Positions 8,325 through 17,634 are shown, counted from the stretch's first letter. The stretch is DNA of 64,000 bases from Pseudomonas yamanorum (GCF_013386765.1 NZ_JACARE010000010.1:62001-126000), one strand, 5' to 3'. The notes: generated from the sequence alone by a model not told the origin. Program-made: numbers and translations.

Positions 8325-9221
8325 ATGTCGACATTGCACTTCACCGAACAGCCCCAGGCATTTCCGAACATCACCGTGGCTGCCGTGCAAATGGAGCCCC
8401 GTGTGGGCTGCAAGGCAACCAACCTTGAAGCCTCGTTACGCTTGATCGACGAGGCGGCGACTGCCGGTGCACAGATCGTTGTGCTGCCCGAGCTGACGAG
8501 CAGCGGTTATGTGTTTTCCAGCCGCGAGGAGGCCTTCGAAATGGCAGAGTTGATACCCGCCGGGGCCAGCACTCAAGCCTGGGAAGCCATCGCGCGCCAA
8601 CGCAATATCTACGTGATCGCGGGCATCGCGGAACGCGTGGGACAGACGCTTTACAACTCTGCTGTGATGGTCGGCCCTGAAGGCTACATCGGCACCTATC
8701 GCAAGCTTCATCTCTGGGGCGACGAGCACCTGTATTTCGAAGCCGGAGACCTGGGCTTACCAGTGTTCCACACGCCCCTGGGGCGTTTGGCAATGATCAT
8801 CTGCTACGACGGTTGGTTTCCCGAGGTGTATCGACTCCTGGCCGTGCGGGGCGCAGATATCGTGTGCATGCCGACCAATTGGGTGCCCATGCCGGGCCAA
8901 GAGGACGGCGCCACGATCATGGCCAACACCCTTGCGATTGCCAGTGCGCACGTCAACGGCCTGAACATCATTTGCGCCAATCGTGTCGGTACCGAGCGCG
9001 GCCAGTACTTTGTCGGCAATAGCCTCATCGTCGGCGCCGACGGTTGGCCCTTGGCGGCTCCCGCCAGTGCAGACCGCGAGCAAATACTCTACGCCGACAT
9101 CAACCTCAAAACGTCTCGCCAATCCCATCACCTGACGGCGTTCAACACGGTCCTGCGTGACCGCCGTACCGACGTCTACGACCCCATGCTAGGCACGGGT
9201 TGGCAGCCACCTCGCTACTGA
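8325..9221 (+). CDS. Nitrilase-superfamily amidohydrolase
   Basis: This 298-residue carbon-nitrogen hydrolase has all three catalytic residues: Glu56 in VVLPELTSSGY, Lys127 in GTYRKLHLW and Cys160 in MIICYDGWFPE. It hydrolyses an amide or nitrile to the acid and ammonia in the cytoplasm. The ATG is preceded by GGAAA directly after the leader terminator; the TTG five codons earlier overlaps that terminator and is less likely. It is the first gene of an eight-gene operon with an ABC importer, an asparaginase and an AmiC/AmiR-type sensor pair, so it takes the position of AmiE although the sequence is a different nitrilase branch. The substrate is unknown. Confidence 0.88.
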   Translation: MSTLHFTEQPQAFPNITVAAVQMEPRVGCKATNLEASLRLIDEAATAGAQIVVLPELTSSGYVFSSREEAFEMAELIPAGASTQAWEAIARQRNIYVIAGIAERVGQTLYNSAVMVGPEGYIGTYRKLHLWGDEHLYFEAGDLGLPVFHTPLGRLAMIICYDGWFPEVYRLLAVRGADIVCMPTNWVPMPGQEDGATIMANTLAIASAHVNGLNIICANRVGTERGQYFVGNSLIVGADGWPLAAPASADREQILYADINLKTSRQSHHLTAFNTVLRDRRTDVYDPMLGTGWQPPRY

Positions 9222-9257
9222 CCCCATCGATAAAAACAACAGTTGAGGAGTACCCAC

Positions 9258-10421
9258 ATGAAACACAGTCATCACCTCACCCGCTTCGCGGCGCTGGCAG
9301 CAACAGCGCTGCTCGCCACCCAGGCCTACGCCGCCGAGCCGATAAAGATTGGCGTGGCGGTGGGTTTGTCTGGCGCCAATAGCGTCGTGGCACCCGCGGT
9401 TGTCCAGTCCTCACAGCTGGCAGTGGAGCAGATCAACGCGGCGGGCGGGATACTCGGGCGCCCGGTGCAGCTGGAAATTGTTGATGACGCTTCCGGCGCG
9501 ATAGGCGCGCAGAAAGCATTCGATACCCTGGTGCTGGAAAAGCAAGTCGATGCGATTATCGCAATGGAAAACAGTGCCGCGCGCAATGCCGCCCTGCCGG
9601 TCATTTCCCGAGGGCGCGTGCCGTATATCTACACCTCGTTCTATGAAGGCCGCTCTTGCAACAAATGGATGTACGTCAACGGCTGGGTGCCTGAACAACA
9701 AGTGGCGCCGGTGGTGGATTACTTCGGCCAGAAGCTCGGTGCCAAAACCTACTTTCTGGTGGGCAACGACTACGCCTTTGGCCGTGGCATGCTGAAGTTC
9801 ACCAAAGCCTATATTGAGCAACACGGTGGCAAGGTCATCGGCGAAGAGTTCTTGCCGATGGACGGCAGCGACTGGACCGCAGTGATTTCAAAAATCCGCT
9901 CGGCACAACCCGACGCGCTGATCAGCGCCACGGCCGGTGGTGCCCCCAACGTCTCATTGGCCAAGCAGTTGAAAGCGGCCGCGCTGACGCTGCCTTATGG
10001 CAACCTGGCCATCGACGAAGGCACAGCCAGGACCATGGGGGATGTCGCTACGGGCATGTATATGTCCGGTTCCTACTTGACCACTATCGACACACCGGAA
10101 AACAAGAAATTCCTCGCGGACCTGAGCCAGAAATTTTCAGGCAACCTGTCCACGCCCAACGAGCTTTCCGAGCCGCAATACGAGGCGTTTTTTCTGTATA
10201 AGGCGGCGGTCGAAAAAGCCAACACCACCGACTCCACTGCCGTCGTCGCGGCGCTGAAAGAAGTCTCGATCGTCGGGCCGCGTGGCGTGGTGCAGATGAA
10301 CGCCAGCCGCCATACACCGCTCGCCATGCGCCTGGGCCAGATACAAAGCGATGGCTCGATTCGCATACTCGATACCCAAGAGGCGGTCAGCCCAGGCATT
10401 CAATGCCCGGACCTGAAATAG
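9258..10421 (+). CDS. ABC transporter periplasmic substrate-binding protein
   Basis: This 387-residue type I periplasmic binding protein (Peripla_BP_6, the Liv/Urt/Fmd group) has a Sec signal peptide ending ATQAYA before AEPIKIGVAVGLSGAN. It starts at an ATG with a GAGGAG ribosome site. The sequence YTSFYEGRSCNKWMYVNGWVPEQQ resembles the ligand-pocket region of AmiC-type proteins (YEGFEYSPN), which suggests an amide or urea-like ligand. It delivers substrate to the permeases encoded next. Confidence 0.9.
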   Translation: MKHSHHLTRFAALAATALLATQAYAAEPIKIGVAVGLSGANSVVAPAVVQSSQLAVEQINAAGGILGRPVQLEIVDDASGAIGAQKAFDTLVLEKQVDAIIAMENSAARNAALPVISRGRVPYIYTSFYEGRSCNKWMYVNGWVPEQQVAPVVDYFGQKLGAKTYFLVGNDYAFGRGMLKFTKAYIEQHGGKVIGEEFLPMDGSDWTAVISKIRSAQPDALISATAGGAPNVSLAKQLKAAALTLPYGNLAIDEGTARTMGDVATGMYMSGSYLTTIDTPENKKFLADLSQKFSGNLSTPNELSEPQYEAFFLYKAAVEKANTTDSTAVVAALKEVSIVGPRGVVQMNASRHTPLAMRLGQIQSDGSIRILDTQEAVSPGIQCPDLK

Positions 10422-10479
10422 TCCACCGCAGGCTCACTCAGTATTGCTTCACGCTACAGGCTCCCCGGAGGGAGACGTC

Positions 10480-11313
10480 ATGGTGTTAATTCTCGATATA
10501 ACAACAACAATAGCCATGCTTTTTATTGTCACGGCGGGGCTGATGATGATTTTCGGCATCATGAAAATCGTCAACTTCGCCCATGGTGCGCTGCTGACGA
10601 TGGGTGGGTATGCGGCGTTCGTCGTCACCCAACTGGGATGGAGCCCCTGGCTGGCCTGGCCGCTGGCGCTGGTGACCGGGATGACGGTGGGCGCGATCAT
10701 CGAATACCTGATTGTGCGGCCACTCTACAAACGGCCCCTGGATGCCATCCTCGCGACCTGGGGCCTGGGCATCGTGATCGGCCAATTGATCATCATCGGC
10801 TTTGGCCGCGATGTGAAGTTCGCCGACGTGCCCCTGACCGGTACCTGGTCCTTGGGCGGCACGGATTACTCCGCTTACCGTTTGCTGTTAATCCCCTTGG
10901 CCCTGGGCGTGTGCGCCTTGTTGACCGTGTTGCTCAACGGCACTCGCTTTGGGGTGAAAACTCGCGCAGTGATCATGAACGAGGAGTTGGCAAGCGGCCT
11001 GGGCATCCATGCCGGGCGCATACGCTTCATCACCTTCAGCCTGGGGGCGGGCCTCGGCACCTTGGCCGGCGCCTTGATCAGCCCGCTGTCGAGCATTGAC
11101 CCGGGTATGGGCATTACCTGGCTGGTTTCCGCTTTCATGCTGGTGATGGTCTCCGGGCACTCGATGCTCAGCCTGCTGGTGACCTGCGCCGTATTCGGTG
11201 CGTGCCAGGTCCTCGTGAGTACCTATGGGAGTCCGGTACTCGGCGGCCTTACGATCGCCGTGCTGGCGGCGCTCACCTTACGTATCCGTCCAAAGGGGTT
11301 CGCCCATGACTAA
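10480..11313 (+). CDS. ABC transporter permease, LivH type
   Basis: This 277-residue inner-membrane permease of the branched-chain amino acid/urea/amide importer family carries the LivH motif FGIMKIVNFAHGALLTMGGY near residue 28 and a conserved loop NEELASGLGIHAGRI. The ATG after CCGGAGGGAG is chosen over a TTG 36 bases upstream. Its last eight bases overlap the start of the permease-ATPase fusion, so translation is coupled. Confidence 0.9.
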   Translation: MVLILDITTTIAMLFIVTAGLMMIFGIMKIVNFAHGALLTMGGYAAFVVTQLGWSPWLAWPLALVTGMTVGAIIEYLIVRPLYKRPLDAILATWGLGIVIGQLIIIGFGRDVKFADVPLTGTWSLGGTDYSAYRLLLIPLALGVCALLTVLLNGTRFGVKTRAVIMNEELASGLGIHAGRIRFITFSLGAGLGTLAGALISPLSSIDPGMGITWLVSAFMLVMVSGHSMLSLLVTCAVFGACQVLVSTYGSPVLGGLTIAVLAALTLRIRPKGFAHD

Positions 11314-13117
11314 TCCAACCTTGCAAGCGACGCACACTCAACCCTCACGCTCGCGTGACCAGCGCGCCTTGAGCCGCTCGACCGTGCTGGCCCTGGTCGG
11401 CATTGCGTTGTTGGTCGCAGGCCCATGGATCTTTGACAGCTACGTGCTCAACCTGCTGATCAAGGCGTTTCTGTTCGCGATCGTTGTCATCACCGTCGAT
11501 GTGCTGTGGGGCTATACCGGCTACCTGACGTTTGGGCAATCGGCATTTTTCGGCATCGGCGCCTATGCCGCAGGATTGGTGTTCACCCACTTTGGCCTGT
11601 CGCCAGCCACGATTGCCATCGCCATTGGGCTGGCAATCATTGTGCCCATGGGGGTCGCAGCATTGGTGGGATGGCTGTCCTTCTACCGGGGGGCATCCCC
11701 GTTCTTCGCCACGGTGATCTCACTGGTGCTTCCAATCGTCATGACTCAACTGCTGCTGTCCGGCGGCGAGTGGACCGGCTCCAGCTCGGGGCTGACCGGC
11801 TATGACACCTTCGACCTGTCGCTGCAAGCCTGGTATTGGATCGCCGGCGGCGGTGTCGCACTGATCGGCGTTTTCGCATGGCTGTTCGTACGCAGTGATG
11901 CCGGGCGGGTTCTTGCGGCGATCCGTGACAACGAGTCGAGGTGCGCTTACCTGGGGATCAATGTTGCGCACATCAAAATCCTGCTGCTGATCGCCACCGC
12001 GGCGATTACCGGCATCGCAGGGTTTGGCTATGGGGCCTTCAGTGGCGTGGTGGCCCCCGAGCTGTCGGGGTTTGTACTGGGAACCGAATTGATTATCTGG
12101 GTGGCCCTGGGTGGACGCGGAACCTTGTGGGGCCCCCTGGCGGGCGCCATTCTGATCAACGTCGCCACTGCCTACCTGGGCAGCCGGATGCCGTTCCTGT
12201 GGCAACTGATCCTGGGCCTCGCCTTTGTGCTGGTCATTGTCTTGCTGCCCCAGGGCATCGTGCCGGCGCTGCTCAAGCCTTTCGGCCTGGGTGCAGGCAC
12301 GCGGCGAGCGCCCACCCTGGTGGAGCGTGCGGGCCGGGAGGTTGCCGCGTCGACGGGAACGCCCGCCCTGCTGATGGAGGAAGTGACCAAACACTATGGG
12401 TCACTCAAGGTATTGCAGGGCATCAACCTCAAGGCCGAAGCCGGAGAGTTGGTGGGCCTGATCGGCCCCAACGGTGCGGGCAAAACCACCTTGATGCGCT
12501 GCATGAGCGACGGAGCTGACCGCACCTCAGGCACCGTGCACCTGTGTGGCCACGATATCCGTCGGCTTCCGGCTGAAGCCTGCGTGCGTTTTGGCCTGGG
12601 GCGAAAATTCCAGAATGCCAATATCTTCGAATCGCTGACTGTGGCCGAGTGCTTGCGCATCGCCGGCACGCTTCACCACAAACCGGCTTTTTTCAGCCAG
12701 GCAAACACCCTGGCCCTGCCCTCTTATGCGCTCGACGTACTGCGGGTCACCGGGCTGGACCACATGCTGGACGTGGTCGCCCGGGATTTGTCCCATGGTG
12801 AACAGCAAGCGCTGGAACTGGCCATGGTGCTGGTGCTGGAGCCGCGCATCGTACTGCTCGACGAACCGACCGCCGGGCTGACAAAAACCGAGCGCACGCA
12901 GATTGGCGAGGTGCTGTCCTTGCTCGCTCACCGCTACCAGCTGTGCTGCCTGCTGGTTGAACACGACCTGGACTTTGTGGAACAGATCGCGACGCGCATT
13001 GTGGTGTTGCACCAAGGGAAGATGATCATGCAGGGGACATTCGAAGAGGTCGTCAACTCGGAATTGGTCAAGACGATTTATGCCGGGTCTGCGTTCGCGC
13101 CACGGGAGGTCGTATGA
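11306..13117 (+). CDS. ABC transporter LivM-LivG fusion (permease plus ATPase)
   Basis: This 603-residue fusion has an N-terminal LivM-like permease (about 30-330, with DVLWGYTGYLTFGQSAFFGI and GGRGTLWGPLAGA). It is joined by a short linker to an ATP-binding domain (about 355-600). The ATPase has Walker A GPNGAGKTT, signature LSHGEQQALELA (LSHGE in place of LSGGQ) and Walker B IVLLDEPTAGL. Such fusions occur in urea/amide-type importers of Pseudomonas. The start lies inside the 3' end of the preceding permease and the stop overlaps the next ATPase by four bases. Confidence 0.9.
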   Translation: MTNPTLQATHTQPSRSRDQRALSRSTVLALVGIALLVAGPWIFDSYVLNLLIKAFLFAIVVITVDVLWGYTGYLTFGQSAFFGIGAYAAGLVFTHFGLSPATIAIAIGLAIIVPMGVAALVGWLSFYRGASPFFATVISLVLPIVMTQLLLSGGEWTGSSSGLTGYDTFDLSLQAWYWIAGGGVALIGVFAWLFVRSDAGRVLAAIRDNESRCAYLGINVAHIKILLLIATAAITGIAGFGYGAFSGVVAPELSGFVLGTELIIWVALGGRGTLWGPLAGAILINVATAYLGSRMPFLWQLILGLAFVLVIVLLPQGIVPALLKPFGLGAGTRRAPTLVERAGREVAASTGTPALLMEEVTKHYGSLKVLQGINLKAEAGELVGLIGPNGAGKTTLMRCMSDGADRTSGTVHLCGHDIRRLPAEACVRFGLGRKFQNANIFESLTVAECLRIAGTLHHKPAFFSQANTLALPSYALDVLRVTGLDHMLDVVARDLSHGEQQALELAMVLVLEPRIVLLDEPTAGLTKTERTQIGEVLSLLAHRYQLCCLLVEHDLDFVEQIATRIVVLHQGKMIMQGTFEEVVNSELVKTIYAGSAFAPREVV

Positions 13118-13821
13118 ACGGTGCCACGTTGAACTTGAGTGCCGTCACCAGCGGCTACAGGGCTTCCGTCGTGATTCGCGACCTGTCGCTCACGGTCGGG
13201 GCCGGCGAAGCGGTGGCGTTGCTGGGCAAGAACGGCATGGGCAAGACGACCTTGCTCAAGACCATCATGGGCTACCTGCCCAAAAAGCAAGGCACCGTGC
13301 GCGTGAACGGCATCGACATCACCCGGCTCCCGCCGCACCGCGTCGCACAGGTGGGCATTGCGTATGCCGCCCAGGAAAAGTCCTTGTTCACCGAGCTGAG
13401 CATCCGCGACAACCTGCGCATGGGGCTCGAAAAAGACGCGTTGTTCGATGAACGTTTCGCGGCCATCGAGCCCGTGTTCCCGGTGTTCAAGGACCGTCTG
13501 AAGCAGTATGCCGGCACCCTGTCGGGCGGCGAGCAAAAGATGTTGCTGGTCGCGCGGGCACTGATGATGCGTCCTTCCATTATATTGCTGGACGAAATCA
13601 CTGAAGGCCTGCAACCCTCGGTGATTGACCGGATCGCCGTCGCCCTGATGCACGAGCGACAGCTCCATGGCACGACCCTGCTGCTGATCGAGCAGAATGT
13701 GCCCTTTGCGCTAAAGGTCGCGGACCGCTACCTGGTGCTCAAACAAGGCGAAATCGAAGAAGACGGCGACGCCAACGCACCGGGCGCCGCCGAGTCGATT
13801 TTCAACCATCTGAGGGTGTGA
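13114..13821 (+). CDS. ABC transporter ATPase, LivF type
   Basis: This 235-residue second ATPase of the importer has Walker A GKNGMGKTT, signature LSGGEQKMLLVARAL and Walker B IILLDEITEGL, where Ile replaces the usual Pro. The segment AYAAQEKSLFTELSIRDNLRMG is typical of LivF. It overlaps the fusion gene by ATGA and works with its ATPase half to power uptake. Confidence 0.92.
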   Translation: MNGATLNLSAVTSGYRASVVIRDLSLTVGAGEAVALLGKNGMGKTTLLKTIMGYLPKKQGTVRVNGIDITRLPPHRVAQVGIAYAAQEKSLFTELSIRDNLRMGLEKDALFDERFAAIEPVFPVFKDRLKQYAGTLSGGEQKMLLVARALMMRPSIILLDEITEGLQPSVIDRIAVALMHERQLHGTTLLLIEQNVPFALKVADRYLVLKQGEIEEDGDANAPGAAESIFNHLRV

Positions 13822-13826
13822 GGCTC

Positions 13827-14831
13827 ATGACCCAATCAACTGCTGACGAGCTACCGATGTGCTTGTTCATTGCGACAGGTGGCACCATTGCCATGCGGGT
13901 AGACCCTTCCACCTTGGCCGCGATACCGGCGTTGTCGGGCAGCGACTTGATCAAGGCGGCGCCGGAAATAGCAGCGTTTGCACAGCTGGAAGTGAACAAC
14001 CTGTCCAATATTCCATCCGTCGAAATGGGGCCGCAACGCTGGGTGCAGCTGCATCACGCGATCGAGGCCGCATTGGCGCGCAAGGAGATTGCAGGAGTAC
14101 TGGTGTCCCATGGCACCGACACCCTCGAAGAGACGGCGTGGTTTCTCGACTTGACGCTGACGCACCGCGACAAGCCGGTGGTGCTCATCGGCGCCCAGCG
14201 AAACGCGTCCGAGCCGGACTTCGACGGCCCGCGCAACCTAAGGAGCGGCGCGCGGGTATGCGTTGCACCGCAATCGTCAGGCCAGGGGGTGATGGTGGTG
14301 CTGAACGACCAGATCAATGCTGCCCGGGAAGTCACCAAGACACATACCTGCGACGTCGAGTCATTCAACTCCGGCGATGCGGGCCTGCTTGGGCGAGTGG
14401 ACGGTGATCGCGTCACCTTCTACCGCACCTCCTGCCGTCGACAACACGTGCCCCTGGCGCTTGATGAACTGCCTCGCGTCGACATCGTGCCGATGTATGC
14501 CGGCGCAGACGCTGCGTTGTTGAACGCCGCCGTGCACGCGGGCGCCAAAGGTGTGGTCATCCAGGCCTTGGGCGCAGGCAATGTGAACGCCGATCTATTA
14601 ACGGCCATTTCGTACGCGATTGATTCGGGCATTACCATCGTCATTGCCTCCCGCGTGCCCCGCGGGCGGGTCAGCCCGGTGTATGGTTTCCCCGGAGGCG
14701 GCATGACGCTCAAGAGCGCAGGTGTGATTTTCGCCAATGACCTGAGCCCGCAAAAGGCTAGAATCCTGCTGATGCTGGCTCTCCAGGTCATCAGGCCCAC
14801 ATCCGGACTTCAAGAACTGTTTGATCAATAG
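13827..14831 (+). CDS. L-asparaginase
   Basis: This 334-residue asparaginase has both threonine motifs: ATGGTIAMR with the nucleophile Thr20, and SHGTDTLEETA with Thr97-Asp98. There is no signal peptide, so it is cytoplasmic. It hydrolyses asparagine (perhaps also glutamine or a related amide) to the acid and ammonia. Its place between the importer and the AmiC/AmiR-like pair shows that the operon feeds on amide nitrogen. The usual second-domain segment GAGNVNADLLTAI is also present. Confidence 0.93.
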   Translation: MTQSTADELPMCLFIATGGTIAMRVDPSTLAAIPALSGSDLIKAAPEIAAFAQLEVNNLSNIPSVEMGPQRWVQLHHAIEAALARKEIAGVLVSHGTDTLEETAWFLDLTLTHRDKPVVLIGAQRNASEPDFDGPRNLRSGARVCVAPQSSGQGVMVVLNDQINAAREVTKTHTCDVESFNSGDAGLLGRVDGDRVTFYRTSCRRQHVPLALDELPRVDIVPMYAGADAALLNAAVHAGAKGVVIQALGAGNVNADLLTAISYAIDSGITIVIASRVPRGRVSPVYGFPGGGMTLKSAGVIFANDLSPQKARILLMLALQVIRPTSGLQELFDQ

Positions 14832-14840
14832 GTGAGCGTC

Positions 14841-15992
14841 ATGCCAACTACCAGGACAGCAGTCGCTAAAGATCAGGGATGGCCGATCGGTGTCTTGTAC
14901 TCGCGCTCGGGTGCAACCGGGGTCACCGAGTCCGAGCACTTCTTTGGCACTGCGCTGGCCATCGAAGAAATCAACGCGCTGGGCGGCGTACTGGATCTGC
15001 CGCTGATTCCCACCGCATATGACCCCAAGGGCTCGCCGGAGGAATACCGGCGCCTGACCAGCAAGCTGCTCATCGAAGACGAGATCAACGTCATTTTTGG
15101 ATGCTCCCGATCGTCCAGTCGCAAGGCGGTGCTGCCGCTCATCGAGCGTCATAACGCGCTGCTCTGGTATTGCTCGTTCTACGAAGGGTTCGAATACTCG
15201 CCCAACATCATTTATACCGGGGCCGTTCCCAACCAGAACAGTATCCAGCTCGCGGCTTACCTGCTGCAGAACAAGGGCACGCGTTTATTTTTGGTGGGGG
15301 CGGACTACATCTATCCGCGCGAATCCAACCGCATCATGCGCGATGTGGTCGAGCAGTACGGTGGCGAGATTGTCGACGAGATCTACCTGCCCATCGACGC
15401 AGAAATAGAGCGGATCAAGGACGTTCTGGATGAAGTCCGCGAAGCCCAGCCGGATGTTGTCTTCTCGACCCTGGTCGGGCAGTCGGCGCGATCGTTCTAT
15501 CAGCTCTATGCCGCCCATGGGCTCGACCCGAAGAAAATCCCGATTGCCAGCCTGTCCATGGCCGAAGAAGAAATCCGTTTGATCGGGCCACAGCTGTGTG
15601 AAGGCCACATCACGGCGGCGACGTACTTCGGCTCGTTGGCCAATGAAAGCAATCAACGGTTCATCGAGCTTTGGCGCAATCGATTCGGGGATCGCCCCAC
15701 CAGCACCTGGTCGGAAATGGCGTATTCTCAAGTGCATCTGTTCGCGCGCGCCCTGCAGCGAGCGGGTAGCCTGGACAGGCGCAAATTGGTCGAGGCCGCA
15801 CACAAGATAAAGTTTGCGTCTCCGGAAGGTCCCATTGCGATTGACCCGGAAAACAACCATTGCGCGCTCACACCCCGAATCGGCATGTGCCGCAGTGATG
15901 GGCAGTTCGACGTCGTCTGGGAAGGTTCAGGTCCGGTCAAACCCGATCCGTACCTGTCTACTTTCGGGTTCTCCGAGTTTTGGTTGAGGTAA
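14841..15992 (+). CDS. amiC: AmiC-like amide sensor protein
   Basis: This 383-residue cytoplasmic member of the type I binding-protein fold has no signal peptide, as in AmiC of P. aeruginosa. It shares the hallmark segments YEGFEYSPNI and YIYPRESN and the C-terminal PQGPV/ENNHC region. AmiC holds AmiR inactive and releases it when an inducing amide binds. The ATG with AGGTGAG in front is preferred over a GTG nine bases earlier. It sits directly before the AmiR-like gene, four bases apart, which supports a sensor-antiterminator pair. Confidence 0.88.
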   Translation: MPTTRTAVAKDQGWPIGVLYSRSGATGVTESEHFFGTALAIEEINALGGVLDLPLIPTAYDPKGSPEEYRRLTSKLLIEDEINVIFGCSRSSSRKAVLPLIERHNALLWYCSFYEGFEYSPNIIYTGAVPNQNSIQLAAYLLQNKGTRLFLVGADYIYPRESNRIMRDVVEQYGGEIVDEIYLPIDAEIERIKDVLDEVREAQPDVVFSTLVGQSARSFYQLYAAHGLDPKKIPIASLSMAEEEIRLIGPQLCEGHITAATYFGSLANESNQRFIELWRNRFGDRPTSTWSEMAYSQVHLFARALQRAGSLDRRKLVEAAHKIKFASPEGPIAIDPENNHCALTPRIGMCRSDGQFDVVWEGSGPVKPDPYLSTFGFSEFWLR

Positions 15993-15996
15993 CGCC

Positions 15997-16605
15997 ATGA
16001 GTTCCAGCCTTCGCCGCCTCTATGAAGATTTGCGCAGTATCTGCGTCGCGTTTGTTTATCCCCCCGGGGATGATCGCGATATTGTCATGCAGCAACTGAA
16101 AAGAATTGGCTGCCGCGTGAAAGTCGTGTGGCCCTTCCCCTCAGAGCCTCCGGCAGACGTCGACGTTATTCTGTTTCAGATCACGCAGGAGCTGGAAGGC
16201 AACAAAATCTGGTCCGGAGCCTCCGTCAACGCGGCACTCATTGCCCTCTCCGACTACGAAAGCCCGACCATCCTGAAGTTGTTGCTCGACACGCGTGCCC
16301 ACGGTGTTATCTCAAAACCGTTTCGGTCCTCCGGCATTCTCAGCACGCTGGTACTGGCGAGAGCGTCCTATAGCTATCAGGAACGACTGCAGGGGAAGAT
16401 CGACAAGCTGGAACTGACCATAAAATCCCGGCGCCAGATCGAAAAAGCCATTCGAGTGTTGGTCGAGCGTCAAAAGCTCACCGAGACCCAGGCTTACGAA
16501 CACATGAGGTCGCGGGCCACCAGCCTGCACGTGACGGTGGCCGAGGTATCCGGGATGATCATCGAGGCGCATGAGGCGATGGAGAGGCTTGGGCTTGGGC
16601 TTTAG
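15997..16605 (+). CDS. amiR: AmiR-like ANTAR antiterminator
   Basis: This 202-residue protein has an N-terminal pseudo-receiver (about 12-125, without a clear phospho-Asp), a coiled coil (about 125-145) and a C-terminal ANTAR RNA-binding domain (RQIEKAIRVLVERQKLTETQAYEHMRSRA). This is the architecture of P. aeruginosa AmiR, where AmiC sequesters it and amides free it to bind the nascent leader RNA. The target here is probably the hairpin leader at 8195-8311. It is the last gene of the operon; a REPIN palindrome follows 35 bases later. Confidence 0.9.
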   Translation: MSSSLRRLYEDLRSICVAFVYPPGDDRDIVMQQLKRIGCRVKVVWPFPSEPPADVDVILFQITQELEGNKIWSGASVNAALIALSDYESPTILKLLLDTRAHGVISKPFRSSGILSTLVLARASYSYQERLQGKIDKLELTIKSRRQIEKAIRVLVERQKLTETQAYEHMRSRATSLHVTVAEVSGMIIEAHEAMERLGLGL

Positions 16606-16640
16606 GTGGGGTATTGAACGATCAACCTGGATCAAAGGTG

Positions 16641-16742
16641 GGAGCTGTCGAGCTTTAGCGAAGCTGCGATGGCGTCAGCCCTGCAAACATTGATGTTGGC
16701 TGACATACCGCCATCGCAGCCTCGCTAAAGCTCGACAGCTCC
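16641..16742. repeat. REPIN-like inverted repeat, family 1
   Basis: Two 34-base arms in inverted orientation (GGAGCTGTCGAGC... and ...GCTCGACAGCTCC), one mismatch apart, plus inner GTCAGCC/GGCTGAC, flank a short loop. This doublet of REP sequences is the REPIN format common between genes in fluorescens-group Pseudomonas. It lies between two converging genes. Confidence 0.75.
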
Positions 16743-16770
16743 TACATTATTGTAGCGATCGTTACGTATA

Positions 16771-17634
16771 TCACTCCGTTGCAAACCGCTGCCGCTTAAC
16801 CCGGTACATCTCACCATCCGCGTGGCTGAGCAGGGTGTCGGCATCTGCCCCATCCGCCGGGTAAAACGCCACGCCGATACTGCAGGACGGCATCTTCACC
16901 GCGCCAAATTCCGCGCTCAGGGGCTGGGCCATAACCGCGAGTATCTGCTGCACCTTCGCCGACACGGCTTCCGGTGACTGGATATCCGCCAGCAATACGG
17001 TGAACTCATCCCCGCCCATGCGCGCCACCAGATCGCTCTCACGCACGCAGCCTTCCAGCCGCCGCGCAATCACGCAGAGCACGCGATCGCCCATGGCATG
17101 CCCGTGCACATCGTTGATGCCCTTGAAGTCATTCACGTCCAGAAACAGCAAGGCCAGGGGATTTTTGTGGTGATGGGCCGCTTGCAGGGCCTCGTCCAGC
17201 CGATCATTGAACAATGAGCGGTTGGTGAGGGCCGTCAGCGGGTCGTGGTGAGCGAGGAAACGCAGCTCTTCCTCGGCTTGCGTCAGCGCTGTGATATCCC
17301 GCGCAACGCCGATTCTCGCCCCCACTTCCTCGGACCAAAACGCCGCCCACAGGATGTGTACGACGCTGCCATCCTTGCGGATATAGCGGTTGCGGAAGTC
17401 GACGTGAGGCTTGCCGTTCATGACCCGCACAATCGAGGCCCGGGTGCGCGCCAGGTCTTCGGGGTGCATGTAGTTCGTGATTGGGGTGCCGATCAACTCG
17501 TCAGCGCGGTAACCCAGCAACGCTTCGCAGGCATCACTGACAAAAACGATCTGGTTGTCACTGTCGACCACGAACACCGTATCCAGCATCAAGTGGATCA
17601 GTTTGGGATAGAGGGCTTGCAGGTCAACGGGCAT
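16771..17634 (-). CDS. PAS-GGDEF diguanylate cyclase
   Basis: This 287-residue cytoplasmic enzyme makes cyclic-di-GMP. A PAS domain (about 12-115, with GYRADELIGTPITNYMHPED) precedes a GGDEF domain (about 125-285). The active motif GGDEF is intact at 207-211 and an inhibitory RxxD site (RESD, 198-201) sits five residues before it, so product feedback is expected. It has no membrane segment. Its opposite enzymes, two EAL phosphodiesterases, are encoded further right in the window. Confidence 0.92.
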   Translation of the reverse strand: MPVDLQALYPKLIHLMLDTVFVVDSDNQIVFVSDACEALLGYRADELIGTPITNYMHPEDLARTRASIVRVMNGKPHVDFRNRYIRKDGSVVHILWAAFWSEEVGARIGVARDITALTQAEEELRFLAHHDPLTALTNRSLFNDRLDEALQAAHHHKNPLALLFLDVNDFKGINDVHGHAMGDRVLCVIARRLEGCVRESDLVARMGGDEFTVLLADIQSPEAVSAKVQQILAVMAQPLSAEFGAVKMPSCSIGVAFYPADGADADTLLSHADGEMYRVKRQRFATE

